Notes under the pieces: generated by a model
Told to the model about the DNA's origin: nothing
What the model saw: the letters and a program-made list of their open reading frames with translations, nothing else
The model's database searches: none
Translations under genes and position numbers: made by a program
DNA from: Takakia lepidozioides
Taxonomy: Eukaryota; Streptophyta; Takakiopsida; Takakiales; Takakiaceae
Reading direction: 5' to 3'
Length of the DNA: 64,000 bases
Assembly (NCBI GenBank): GCA_030704615.1
Contig: CM060734.1
Coordinates: 27,854,042 to 27,918,041, forward strand
Part shown: piece after piece, positions 45,018 through 56,090 of the stretch
Layout: every line of letters begins with the position of its first letter
How positions within the stretch are numbered: the first letter of the stretch is position 1

Positions 45018-46400
45018 GCCATGTACATATTGATAGCTTATGTAATTCTGACCACTACCCGATCTCTCTTTCCCTCCCACCATCACTCATCCCCTTTCGA
45101 CCAGTTCCCGTCGCGCAGGCACCACCCCTTCAACCACGTCTCCTCTCCCCTCTACCCTATAGTAATATAGCCGCATTCAAATCCCATTTTCACCCAGCCG
45201 CCTCCGCCTTAATGCTCACCCTCTCGCACACCCTATCCGACTCGAACCTTTCCCAATACCCGGAAACCACGTGGTTTGCAGCTGAACGTACCCTCACATC
45301 CATCCTACAACTCATGACCACCAGCGTGCTCGCCATTTGCTCCGCTCCCCCGGAAGTCCCTCAAACCCCCCGTTCACAACAAAACAGGGGCTACCTTACA
45401 CGCACTCAAAAACGCGAGTGGACCTCCCATCTCAACACATACCACACCATACGTCGCGCCCTCATGATTATCCCCAACACACCCACCACCACCCCGCTCA
45501 ACAACTGGTCCACCAATCGTCGTATCTTGTGTTTAAACGCTATCCCCGTCTGCCAACCACTTCTACCCCCGCCGTCCGACCCCACAGCCATATCTAGCTG
45601 GATTGCTACCCTAGCCAAAATCGGCAGGGATGCAAAGAAGGCCGCATATAACATCACCAAACAAAAAGCCATTGCCAATCACAAGAAATTTGTCTCATCC
45701 TTTGGGAAACTTTTACGTGATCACCCTAAGCGCGCCCACAAAGCCATCTTCAACCCTGCCCTCAACCCCCCTATCGACTGCCTCAGATACCGACATGGCT
45801 ACCTCGTAACCCAACCGGACGATATTAAGAATGAAATCTGGGCGCAAGCCTCAGCCTCCTACACACCCAAAGTCAAGCACTGCCTCCACCCCAACAAATA
45901 TACTAACGACTGCTTATGTAGTGTCAAACACTACCCTTGGCATGACATCGATGGATTCTCCTTAGATAAACATGGGGCCCCTGAGGATACCATCCTCTCG
46001 TTCTTCACCATAGCTATTTACGGCTCATGTCTCAAATCCCTATCCAAATCCAAACCCCCCGGTCCCGATCTCATCCCCAATGCCATACTCCAAGCTCTAG
46101 ATCCTCATTTTCACTCCCTCTTATTCAAAATTTTCCACCTCTGTTATCGCCTACGACGTATTCCTCCATCTTGGAAACATAGCCGTACTATCATTCTCTA
46201 CAAAAAAAAGGGACCCCACAAATCTCGGTAACTACCGCCCTATAGCTTTAGCCAACACCATACACAAACTCTTCACTAGTACGCTAACCACAATGCTCTC
46301 CTGCTATGGAGAGCAGCACAACATTCATACTGACCCCCCAAGAAGGCTTCCGTGCCACTCGTAGTACCACTCGCCAAATACAATATGTCTGTCAAGTTAT
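45018..46400 (+). mobile_element. LINE fragment: endonuclease end to mid reverse transcriptase
   Basis: The frame opens with the AP-endonuclease end motif SDHYPI (about 45,045), a linker region with LTRTQKREWTSHLNTYHTIR and DAKKAAYNITKQKAIANHKK, then the RT: KSLSKSKPPGPDLIPNAIL, LRRIPPSWKHSRTIILYKKK. A shift near 46,210 leads to LGNYRPIALANTIHKLFTS. It ends near 46,400 at the LTR-like sequence of element D. The 5' border abuts gypsy pol. It complements the LINE pieces at 38 kb and 54.6 kb, all of one family by composition and shared motifs. Confidence 0.85.
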
Positions 46401-46409
46401 TTTACCACT

Positions 46410-46720
46410 AGTGTGAAGTTAGCTAGGAAATAGCTAGCTTTTATATATTGACATTTGGGATTGACCCAAGTGTCAATCCAGGGGCCAATACATGTTTGGA
46501 CACCTGGCGTGGTTATCTTCACGGCAGATCGTGGTGGGCTCATCTTTCTCGAGTTGAGCCTCACCGCGTCTAGCTATGGCGCCGTAGTGTGGATTCCCCA
46601 TGGCGTGGGGTGCACTTGGCTCGACTTAATATATGAGTGATGTTTTCATGTGCAAGTGTGTGAGTTTGAGAGAGCTTGTGTGCTTGTATTATTCTCTTAT
46701 CACTCGAGAAAGATGAGCTC
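46410..46720 (+). repeat. LTR-like end of element D, inverted copy at 55.2-55.4 kb
   Basis: 46,560-46,622 matches the reverse complement of 55,335-55,399 with only a few differences, and weaker similarity extends to about 46,710 / 55,240. The segment begins TGTGAAGTTAGCTAGG after the LINE fragment. It is likely part of an LTR of element D, although the two copies are inverted rather than direct. Confidence 0.55.
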
Positions 46721-48960
46721 GAGTATGTGAATGCCAGGTTCGAGTTAGTTGTAGCACTTATGTTTTCAGATCATGAAAAGCGGTTTAGCCTAGAGTGCAG
46801 GGATCCGTGCATGAGCCTATCCAAAGCGGATAGAGTGCAAAGGCAAACAGGTTGCAGGTTTGCCATGGATAGAGAGACGGGTAGCCTATGTTGAAGAGCG
46901 GCGTTGCATAGCTCAACGCTATGGCAACCAAGTTTGGGCTTTTAGTGTGAAGCGGAGGAGATGTTGGCCACGAGTGGGGGAACTGGTGGTCGTCTTCTTC
47001 AGCTGCAGGCCGAGTTAAGGAGCTGCAGAAATGTGGGCTGCGCATGGAAGCTAGCATGTTGCAGGTTGGAGATGACATGATCAGCTCCAAGTATTTCTGC
47101 CCGAAATCAGTTGTTGCGGGTAGATGAGGAGCAGCCAAATGGTGGAGCTGCGAGGAGATGCATCGCAGCCCGTTGGGAGCTTCAGCTCCAAGCTCATGAA
47201 GAGGTATGAGTGAAGAGAGGGGGCTGGTCCCTCTTGTGTGCAAATCAGTGCACTTGTGAAGCATGTGCTAAGTTGGAGTTTCAATCTGAAACTCAGCAGT
47301 GTAAGGGCTCTTGGAGTGGCAAGAGCGGGGCTGGAAGGCAGCAACGAGGCGCCCTAGAGCCAGGGCATATGCATGAGAAGTGCAAGTGCACCAAGTTTGT
47401 AAAGGTGTGTATTTTCAGATTCGTTTATGTGAGCTTTATGAAGAAATGGAGCTTGTTGGGCAGCATATGGCTTGCTTGTTGAGTTGGGGACGCTTCTAGT
47501 GGGCCGTGAGAGCTCAGGAGTGCAGGGCGACGGGGCTGATGGCTCCGCAGAAGCCATAGCTCAGCGGCAGCACGTGCAGGAGCAAACCCCAGCTCGGGGA
47601 GAGCTCGGGAACGCATGGGAACTCGTTGGGAGTTCCAGGGAACGCAGGGAATAGTGGCCGTGATGGGCCGTTGGGGCGGTATCACGAGATACCATGAGCC
47701 CAGGTTGTGATGGTTGACCGTGACTGTTGACCATGACCGTTGGAAGTCGTGGTGCGGACACAACGGGTGGGCACGGTGACCAGATCGTGGGATTGGCGGG
47801 CCGTGAAGGCTCGTGGCAGTGGTACCACAGGGTATCACGAGGCAGCCCGTGGCCAATGAGTGCCTAGGGCGGGTCGTGAGGAGTCGTGGCGGTTGGAGCC
47901 ACGGAAGGCCGCGAACAGGCAGAGTGAAAAAAAATAAAAAATAAAAAATAAAAATCTTTTTTTCACTCGTTTCGTGGGACCTTGATGGGGAGGCTGGGCT
48001 CTGAAGAACAATGGTTTTGAGCTAGCTGATCCGGTAGAAAAGTCGGAATTGCCTCCCTGTTGCGTTTTAACAAAGGGGATTACTCCCCTGCAGGTAATCT
48101 TTTCTGGTTTTCAGCCCAATTCTTAACTATGGGGGAGACCAGCCTGCAGGTAATTCCTTTGGACAGAATGTTGTTGGGGCCTATATGTACCTCTATTTGC
48201 TCCATTTTTGAACCTTCAGCGAATGGTGTGGTTTCCTGAGGTGGTTCCATTCGGAGGAATGGCTGGTGGACGTAAGGAGGCACTGGTGGACCCTGTGGAG
48301 GCTTGCATGGGGCCTTAGAGGCCAAGTTTCATGAGCTCATGGAGGGCGGTTTGAGGAGTGTCTACAGGATGCTCTCATGGTCATGCAAGTGAGAGAAAAG
48401 AGGAAAAAAAAGGGTGTTGGGATGAGAGTGTGCTGGGGATAGGCATTGCTTTAGTTTCCCTTCCTCGTAGCTTTCCACCTTCTTTGTAGGCCGAGACCTT
48501 TTTGTAGGTGGAGGCAAGAGTCAGTCCGGGTTTGGGCTGGGTTGTAGGAGCGACACTGTGGAGTTGTTTTGGTGTGGGGGAGTTGTTGTCTTCATTCTTG
48601 TGTTTGGATCCCCTCCACACCTGCATGCTTGATTGTGCGCCATGCTAGTTTTGTGTGGGCGCTTGATTTTATAGGTGGTTGACTCTGGCTTGATCGCCGA
48701 TCCAACCTAGAGCATGTTGTCGATGGTGAGGTTGGGTTGATAACCAGTCAGACCATCTTTGTTTCTCCTGTGGTGAGGTTGGAGGTGATGACCAGCCAAC
48801 CATAGGAGTGCCTGCGGTGGATGCAGGTGCAGGTGCAGGCTATGTTAGGAACCTAGTATTTCAAACCATAAGCCGCATCAGGTTCTCTACCCGGATACCT
48901 TGTGGAGAGGGGGTTAGAGACATGTTCATGACCGGTTGAATGTCAGTTTGTCAACACGGA
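46721..48960. other. Leader region of element D, no gene recognised
   Basis: About 2.2 kb of G-rich, weakly repetitive sequence (for example GTTGACCGTGACTGTTGACC near 47,705, and an A-rich stretch at 47,929-47,955). The GGTGAGGTTGG motif recurs at 48,727 and 48,773. No primer site could be identified. Confidence 0.35.
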
Positions 48961-48961
48961 G

Positions 48962-49065
48962 GTGCCACTAGTTTCTGGGGAAAGTGCCGGTACGAGCACT
49001 AGCAATACTAGCGGGTATACGAGACGGGGTGTGCGGTTTAGGCCACCTTCACCTACTGTGTCTTC
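48962..49065 (+). pseudogene. Probable gag N-terminus of element D
   Basis: The plus strand reads MPLVSGESAGTSTSNTSGYT then RRGVRFRPPSPTV, a Ser/Thr-rich then basic stretch typical of a gag start. From about 49,070 coding sequence continues on the other strand, so the gag body appears to have been inverted relative to this start. Low complexity limits confidence. Confidence 0.35.
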
Positions 49066-49069
49066 TACG

Positions 49070-50224
49070 GTCCCCGCACCGTCCTCCTCTCCTGACGGTA
49101 CAAAAAGCCTCTACCCAGGCTTGTTGCACCCGTTGATCAGCAACCCGCTGCAAATCCTTGCTCGAGCCCCACAATGGAGTGTGAGCAACCATGCCAGGCA
49201 ACTCCGCCATACCATACATGTCATCCTGCTCTCCCGGAGGTGACACATCCTCTGAATGAGTGTTGCCATCCAACAACTCTCCAGGCCAAGTCACTGCAGT
49301 TGTGAATGCTTCCAGTGTCGGCATCTTGCCTTGCTAGGCAACCGCAACTCCTCCTATGAACGTCACAGGGAGCTGCACACGCCGGCCCTCCCCTGACTGC
49401 CATCTAGGCCTATAGGAAGCTGACTCCCCCCAAAAATCCAGGGTGAAGCCCATGGGGTACAACACTGCCCCACCAACAAGGACATCGTATGAGACCGCGT
49501 CTGTCACAATGGCCTTGGCTCTCATCACTGAGCCATCAGTAGGATGATCCGGCTGTAGTCTGATAGCTAACTCATGCCGTGTCATGCCTCGAGCCTGCTC
49601 TGATCCTCCCAGAGATGTCTGTATCTGGAAAGGGCACAGCTCCATATCCGCCTCCGTGAGGCCCAAGCTTGCAATAGCAGCTCTGCTCAGCATCAATGGC
49701 TGAGCTCCCGAGTCCAACAAGACTCGCAGTGGCCAATACCTCTTGCCTGCCGGTCCACTCAAACAAAAAATGTCATCTTGATTGTCTAACATGACAACTC
49801 CAGGTGTCACCATGGTGCGCTCAATGGCTGGCCTAGCTGGCAGCTCCATCAACCTGGCAGCTGCAACTTGTCATGGCGCCACCGTGGCAGTCTTGACCCT
49901 CACATCCGAGGATCCCTCCGGCACTACACCTCCCACTATCTCCGAAGAAGATGAAGTAACCTCCCCACTCTCACAGAGTGTAGCTGCCAGCCTGAACACC
50001 TTAGCTGGTCTTACCCTCGGCATCGCAATCATGGTAGCCAAGAACAATGGAGCCTGGCACACAGCTGTGGCCGCCCCCAGCAGCACACTAGCTGCCGTAG
50101 CCTTGGCAACACTAGGTAGTGGTGCTGCCCGTGTAGCTCTCCCCAATGGCATAGTAACCTCCGCCTCGGTAACAGTCGGGCAAGAACTAGGTGCCATGGA
50201 TGGCGTCAACACTGTCTCCGCCAA
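49070..50224 (-). pseudogene. Protease region of element D (inverted)
   Basis: The minus strand carries an Ala/Thr/Val-rich linker (50,224-49,871) followed by an aspartic protease with VLLDSGAQPLMLSRAAIASL (catalytic Asp in D-S-G-A) and DVLVGGAVLYPMGFTLDFWG. A further open stretch (49,324-49,070) would lead on to pol in an intact element. The protease processes the polyprotein. It follows gag on this strand but has no RT after it: the RT of this element is on the other strand at 53.1 kb. Confidence 0.75.
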
Positions 50225-50324
50225 TGTGAATGACCGAGGAAGTCTGGCCTGACGGCTTGCGCACCCCGTGGCTCAGGAACTCGTGCTACTCCTTGAGTCA
50301 CTGCCGCAGCTGACTCCACTTGCA

Positions 50325-51813
50325 CTAGTGGTAGTCCTGCCCCGCACATAGTGGTAGTGGTAGTGGTGCCCCGCACATGAATCCCATGCCTCCCATGTCT
50401 CCTCCCTCGGGAGCAGGAGGTGGACCATCCGGCCTTGGAGCCGGTACCACCTGAGCTGTGGCCATGGCAGCGAGCCTCTGCTCTAGCTGCTGAAGCCGGT
50501 TGGCCATGCCTTGGTCACCACCCTGACCTCCGCGTCCTTGGCCATATTGAGCTTGTCCTTGGCCTGCACCTCGTGCCTGGCCACCTCGTCCTCTCTGGGC
50601 TGCTCCACCTCGCCCCCGGCCACCATTGTTCCATTGGAACTGGCCTGGGCGCAATTCAGGATGCAAACCATAGCACTGGGCTTCTCCATGCCCGTACTTG
50701 CCACAATGCCCACACTGCAACTGTGCAGGCTGTGCTGGTGCCAAACCATTACCTCCCTCTGGGCAATCCTTCTGACATGGGGTCCTCCACATGTCCAGCA
50801 TACCACATCCGCCTGTTGTTGGCCGGCAAATGAAGGGAGAGACCCCTGCATCTGAGGTCCTCTTTGTCCTTCCCTGGGCTTTACCTGAGCCCCCTTGTTG
50901 CCTTGAGCATGTTGAAGTAATGGCTGGCTAGGAGCACCACTACCCCGTGGTGCCTCATTAGCAAATCCCACCATGACCACTCGTTCCTCCACCATGTTGA
51001 GCTCTATCCGCTCTGCCAGCAAAAACACATTTGCTAAGGTGGGTTGGGCCGCTTGTAGGAGAGTTGCATCCCGCACCCTTCTCCTTAGCTCCTTGTCCAA
51101 TATCCCATACCAGAATTGGACTGCCGGAGCCTCCGTAACCCCTTGGGTTACATTAATCAAGCGCCTCATGCGAGTGAAAGCCTCCCTCAAGCTCTCAGTA
51201 GGCTTCCGTTGGAACTCTTGCAAGCTCCTCAACTTCTCTGTCCTCACCCCTTGGTAGTTCTTTCTCAACTCTTCGAAGAACTCCACAACAGGGTTGAAAG
51301 CAGGCACCGCCACTGGTGCTGGTGCAGCAGTAGCTTGGGTGGACGTCATAGTTGTTCTACCTCTAGTCCCACTACTGCTCGTGGAAGCTGCTGTTGCTGG
51401 TGCAGCTGCCGGTGTGGTTGCTGCCCTTGTGCCTCTAGTGACATAGTCGGGTGACCAATACATCCTCTACTCATCAATCTCAACATCGCGCCCCGGCCTA
51501 AACTCATGATAATCATCCATGGGCGGCCCCTCAAGGTGCTGAAACAGCCCCTTCCATGCCATGAAAGGCATAATCAGTTGTGGATTGCGCATTTGCTGCA
51601 AGTCACACCAACTATCAAACTCTTGGATAAAATCATCCAACTCAATGGTGCCCACCGCCCCAGAGTACCTACGTGGCCCCTTGGTGGCTCCATACATCTC
51701 CTCCATTGTGTCCCACAACAATGGCAAGGAAACAACTTGCACCGCCGGTGCGAGTCCTCCTGATTCACAATCCGAATCAGGACCACCTCAGTTGTCTCCA
51801 TTGGACACCACAC
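50325..51813 (-). pseudogene. Gag of element D (inverted)
   Basis: The minus strand has a gag core: VVSLPLLWDTMEEMYGATKG, IELDDFIQEFDSWCDLQQM, then (after a stop near 51,467) NPVVEFFEELRKNYQGVRT, LQEFQRKPTESLREAFTRMR, FLLAERIELNMVEERVVM. A Gly/Gln-rich linker follows with Cys-rich knuckles (CWTCGGPHVRR near 50,790; in another frame CGHCGKYGHGEAQCYG near 50,700). The knuckles are split between frames by a shift near 50,770. The capsid and nucleocapsid protein of the retroelement. Confidence 0.8.
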
Positions 51814-51848
51814 CGATCGTATAGCAGTGTCCGGATGAAGGCATTTGC

Positions 51849-52859
51849 CTTCTGGACTTGTTTGGCGGGATCGGCACCGGATTGACTGATGTTCTACAGG
51901 CAGGTGTACAAGTACGGCGGTACTTATATGTAGAGAGGGATAAGACTACATGACGCATCTCCCTACGCCATGTTGCTCAGTTGGTGCAGTAGTACCCTGA
52001 GTTGTTGTCGGTGTCTGCAGTTCGTGGATATCAACAAGCCTTGCCAGCAGACATTTCGTTGCTGGGGGCGCAGGATTTGGAGCGGGTTGGCTCCATTGAT
52101 CTGGTAGTGGCAGGTTGGCCCTGCTAAGAGCATTCATCAGCCGGGCATGACAATGGATTGCGAGACTCGAGGTCGGGTCTGTTTTGGGAGATGGTGCGGG
52201 TTTTGCGCCACTTACAGCTTCATCAAGCTGTATCTCCAGCATACATCTTGGAGAATGTGCCACTGATGGGCGATTCTCGGGCCAGGGTGATGGCCAGTGT
52301 GCATCAAGTCTGGTCGTGGCTTGGGTCAGTAGTGTTGCTGGATGCAGCTGCAGTGGGGTCACGGGCTCATCGTCCACGGTTATGGTGGACTAACTTGATG
52401 CCGCCCGCACTACTCAAGCGTGCATTTGATGGGGTGCAGCGGCCAACACATCTCACAGTGGATAGCATTTTGGACACAGGGAGGCAGTTTCAGTGTGGAA
52501 GACACGATGACCGTTCGCCTTTGGCAGTGGTCAACAAGGTGGATCAACCACGAGCAACACTACCTACACTGCTCAGCTTCCCAGGATCGCATGCTTCCCG
52601 GGATGGTGGACCTAGCCTCCTGTGGGATGCTCAGCTGCAGCAGTTAGTGGAGCCTAATGTCGACGAGCAAGAGCGGGCTATGGGTTTTTCCACAGGGACC
52701 ACGGCGGTGCCTTCTCTTTCTGAGGCATCACGTCGTCAGGTGTTGGGGCAAGCGATGGATCTCAATTGCTTGACCTGGATTATCAGCTTGGCTATGGCTG
52801 AGCAATGTAGAGTGCGCAGTGCACTTCCCTTGACGGTCTCTCTGCCTACCGAGACGGTA
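51849..52859 (+). pseudogene. Cytosine-5 DNA methyltransferase domain within the gypsy pol frame of element D
   Basis: One frame, same as the downstream RT, encodes the C5-methyltransferase motifs in order: motif I LLDLFGGIGTGL (51,849), motif II YVERD, motif IV DLVVAGWPC with a TAA in place of the following Gln codon (52,125), GLRDSRSGLFWEMVRVL, motif VI ENV (ILENVPL), motif VIII AHRPRLWWTN, and motif X-like SRRQVLGQAMDLN. About 330 residues, catalytic-domain size, with no reader domain. It would methylate cytosine in DNA. Three stops (TGA 51,951, TAG 51,990, TAA 52,125) are each one transition from CGA, CAG, CAA. The frame continues through further TAGs into RT. Retrotransposons with captured cytosine methyltransferases have been described in a charophyte and in dinoflagellates (de Mendoza and co-workers). 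Confidence 0.88.
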
Positions 52860-54577
52860 TAGGCAGTGAGTGGGGATGAGCCGGTGAAGACCACGGGGTG
52901 TAGACATCCATGGCACACGTGGGAGGTGCTCGAGGTTCAGAGGGAGTTGGCAGCCGAGGCGGCTGTGATGGATGAGGTTGGGGATTCTTCTCGGGTTGAG
53001 GAGGTCCTCCAGGATGAGATGATGGGGTAGGATGAGGCCTTGTCATTGACTGAACAGGCAGGGAGTATTGCTCATGAGGTTGCGGCATAGCAACCACGGG
53101 ACGCGTCTCCTACCTCTAAGTCTGCTGGACTTAAGGTTGCAGTTAAGGAGGACAATTGGGAGCCTGACATTGGACCCATTGTCACTGGAGGAGAGAGACG
53201 ACGTATACGGCGGTTCCTGAGGGCTTACAGGAATTGCTTTGCCTTCAGTTTGAAGGATTTGGGAGCACTGAAGGGTCAGGAGATTCGTATTGAGTTGGCC
53301 ATGGACACGCCAATCTTTCGGAGACCCTATAGATACAGTGACATGGAGAGGTCTTTGATTCAGACGAGGACTCAAGATCTCTGGGAGGCTGGTTTGGTGG
53401 AGCTCTCTGGTGGAGAGTATGCTTCAGCCATGGTGATGCCAGCCAAGAAGGATGTCTATGGCAATTGGACGGAGAGACGTATGTGCGGTGACTACCGGCC
53501 TGTAAATCGTTAGACCAAGTCCGATAAGTATGCCATGCCACACCGGAGGAGATCTTTGATGCCATTGGGCATGCCAAGGTCTTTAGCACTTTGGACTTGC
53601 GGTCTGGATATTATCAATTGCCGATCAAAGAGGCGGACAAGCAGAAGACGACATTCTGGGGGATCAATGAGCACGGGAAGAATTGCCTATATCAGTGGCG
53701 ATTCTTACCATTCAGGCTTAAGAACGCTCCTGCAGAATTCCAGAGAGTCATGGATAGGATTCTAGCAGGGGTGGACTTTGCTCGGTGCTACATAGATGAC
53801 ATCATCATCTTTAGTGCTACGGTGGAGGAGCACGAGAGACACCTTCAAATGGTGTTTGAGCGCTTGAGAGCGCACGGATTGAAATTACATCCGGGGAAGT
53901 GCAAGTTCCTCCACAACCAGATTGAGTATCTGGGTCACATGATATCTCCTGGAGGATTGGGGGTGCAGCAGACTAAGGTAGAGGCTATTGCATAGATTCC
54001 ACGCCCCACGGATGTGAGCCGAGTTCGAGCTTTCATGGGGTTGGCAAACTACTATAGACGGTTTGTCAAGGGATTTAGTGCTATTGCAAAGGCTCCAACC
54101 AAGCTAACCAAGGTAGACCAGGAGTGGCAGTGAGAAGATGAGTAAGAGTAAGCTTTTCAGGAGCTTAAGGCGAGGTTGACCTCGGCGCCCATCTTGAGAC
54201 AACCTATCAGGGGGCGTCCCTTTCAGCTGCATACAGATTGGAGCATGCTGGGGTTTGGAGCGGTTCTCACACAGGTGGATGATGAGGGAAGAGAGTTCAT
54301 AGTGGCTTATGCTAGCCGCTCGAACAACGCTGCAGAGTCTAAGTATAACTCATATGAGGGGGAGTGCTTAGCTGCAGTGTGGGCCATGACACACTTCAGG
54401 TGCTATCTATACGGCAATCTCTTCACCCTTGTCACGGATCACCAGCCACTCAAGTGGTTGATGGAGTCAGACAAGCTTACAGGGAAGCTTGCACGGTGGG
54501 CACTTATACTCCAAGAGTATGACTTTCAGGTTGTGCATCGACCGGGTTTGGTCAATAGGGATGCAAATGGATTGAGT
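52860..54577 (+). pseudogene. Reverse transcriptase and RNase H of element D
   Basis: After a linker with TAG codons at 52,860, 53,028 and 53,088 the RT begins: FAFSLKDLGALKGQEIRIEL, MCGDYRPVNR, TAG at 53,511, a shift near 53,540, VFSTLDLRSGYYQLPIKEAD, FRLKNAPAEFQRVMD, catalytic CYIDDIIIFS, YLGHMISPGGLGV and MGLANYYRRFVKGF. RNase H follows (LHTDWSMLGFGAVLTQVDD, VTDHQPLKWLM, VVHRPGLVNRDANGLS). Stops at 53,993, 54,131, 54,143 and 54,149 are again single transitions from CAG, TGG and CAA. The sequence changes at about 54,577 into LINE coding sequence, so integrase is lost. Confidence 0.9.
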
Positions 54578-55140
54578 TACACCTACCTAGGCATACAACT
54601 AGGCATACAACCCTCTCTCACTTGGCACCAACAAAAATCCACTACAATCACTAAATTGACTGACAGAAGTACGGCCCTCCTCAAATCCCCGGTATCCATC
54701 CGTCCCAAACTCTCCCTCATTCAAACCGTACTCAAGCCACAAGTCCAATACTTTTTCCACGCAGCCCCCTTCTCCCAGATCTCAAATTAATTGACAAACA
54801 CTTCATCCAGCTCACTAAACGCATTTGCGGCCTACCCACCAGCACCCCCAATGCTCTTACCCAACTCCCCACCGACAACTTTGGCATAGGTACTATCCCG
54901 CTACTTACCTCCTATGCCCGCACCCTGGGCCAGCAACTTCAAGAAGCCCTCAATGACCCTGGCCGGCTAGGCCTTATCTATAGAGGTCTCATTCAATTCC
55001 TAGCTACCAAATATAACGGCCTCCACTCCCTACCCACCCTCCACCCCCAATCTTGCCTCCACTCTCCTACCACTAGAACCCTTGTCGTTTACATACATAT
55101 CGCTACACAACTACATCGCTGTCCAAAACCACACAACACA
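54578..55140 (+). mobile_element. LINE fragment, post-RT region
   Basis: Reads YLGIQLGIQPSLTWHQQK, LKPQVQYFFHAAPFSQIS, then after a shift IQLTKRICGLPTSTPNALTQ and GRLGLIYRGLIQFL. It corresponds to the segment on the minus strand at 38.05-38.31 kb. The 5' border is fused to gypsy RNase H. The tail past 55,140 has repeats of CCACTAGTCCAA. Confidence 0.8.
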
Positions 55141-55420
55141 TGTGCACACCACACACTAGTATACCACTAGTCCAACCACTAGTCCAACCACTAGGCTACA
55201 ACTAGTCAGTCACTAGGCTGCCCACTATGGCAGTCACTAGTCCACACAATGATAAAGAAGAAGAATACAAGCACGAGCTCACAAATCTGAAGCATAAACT
55301 CATGCATATATAACCTCATCACTCAAATACAAGTCAAGCCAAGTGCACCCCACGCCATGGGGAATCCACACTACGGCGCCATAGGTAGGCGCGGTGAGGC
55401 TCAGGGATGCCTCGGCGTGA
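55141..55420 (-). repeat. LTR-like end of element D, inverted copy
   Basis: 55,335-55,399 is the reverse complement of 46,560-46,622, with weaker similarity to about 55,240. The proximal part (55,150-55,230) contains several ACTAGT/CACTAG words. Confidence 0.5.
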
Positions 55421-56090
55421 GCCTGGTCACGTGAGCGCGACTGCGCTCACGCCACGTCACCTTGCGCAAATGCCACGTCACGGGGCTCAGTCCACGTCAT
55501 CACACGTGGAGGCCGAGTCACCACGCACCCAGAAAGAAGTGGAGTGTATTCCCGCGGATTGGCACCCTTTACCGCGGAAACAAGCTGGACGACATAATAA
55601 AAGGCATTGAATAAATGATGGATGAATGTACAGTTGGATGATAAACAGATGGATGAGTTTGAAAAATCTATGTAGATGGATGAATGACGGATGGATAAGA
55701 GTAAAATGGATGAATGTATAATGGATGTTGAGCAATGACAAAAATTCATGACAGGAAGATGCATGACCAAATCTTTTGACGAATGCACAAAGTATATGAA
55801 ATGAGTGTGGAAGGTTTGTGGGGTGGATTAAAGAGTACAGAGGATGAATGTACAATGGATGTTGTACAAAGGAAGCTTTCATGAATGGAGCACGCATGAA
55901 TACAGTGTAGATGAATGCACAATGGATATGAGAAGAGTCAGGAAGGTTTGTGAGATGGATTCATACATATAGCAATTTAAACGAAAGTTGATTCTGTGAT
56001 TATTATTTGTTCTAAAGGAACAACTACGGTAGAGTAAGGGGATTCAACGTTTTCCAGATAATATGAAAATGAATATTAAAAGAATACAGT
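55421..56090. other. Spacer with GGATGAATG-like reiterations
   Basis: 55,420-55,560 is GC-rich. From 55,610 to 55,960 GGATGAATG/GGATGAGT/AATGGATG words recur at short intervals, a degenerate microsatellite. No gene is seen. Confidence 0.5.

Noticed and set aside
55610-55960. A functional tandem repeat of GGATGAATG
   Set aside because: Spacing and sequence are too irregular; it is best explained as a decayed microsatellite.
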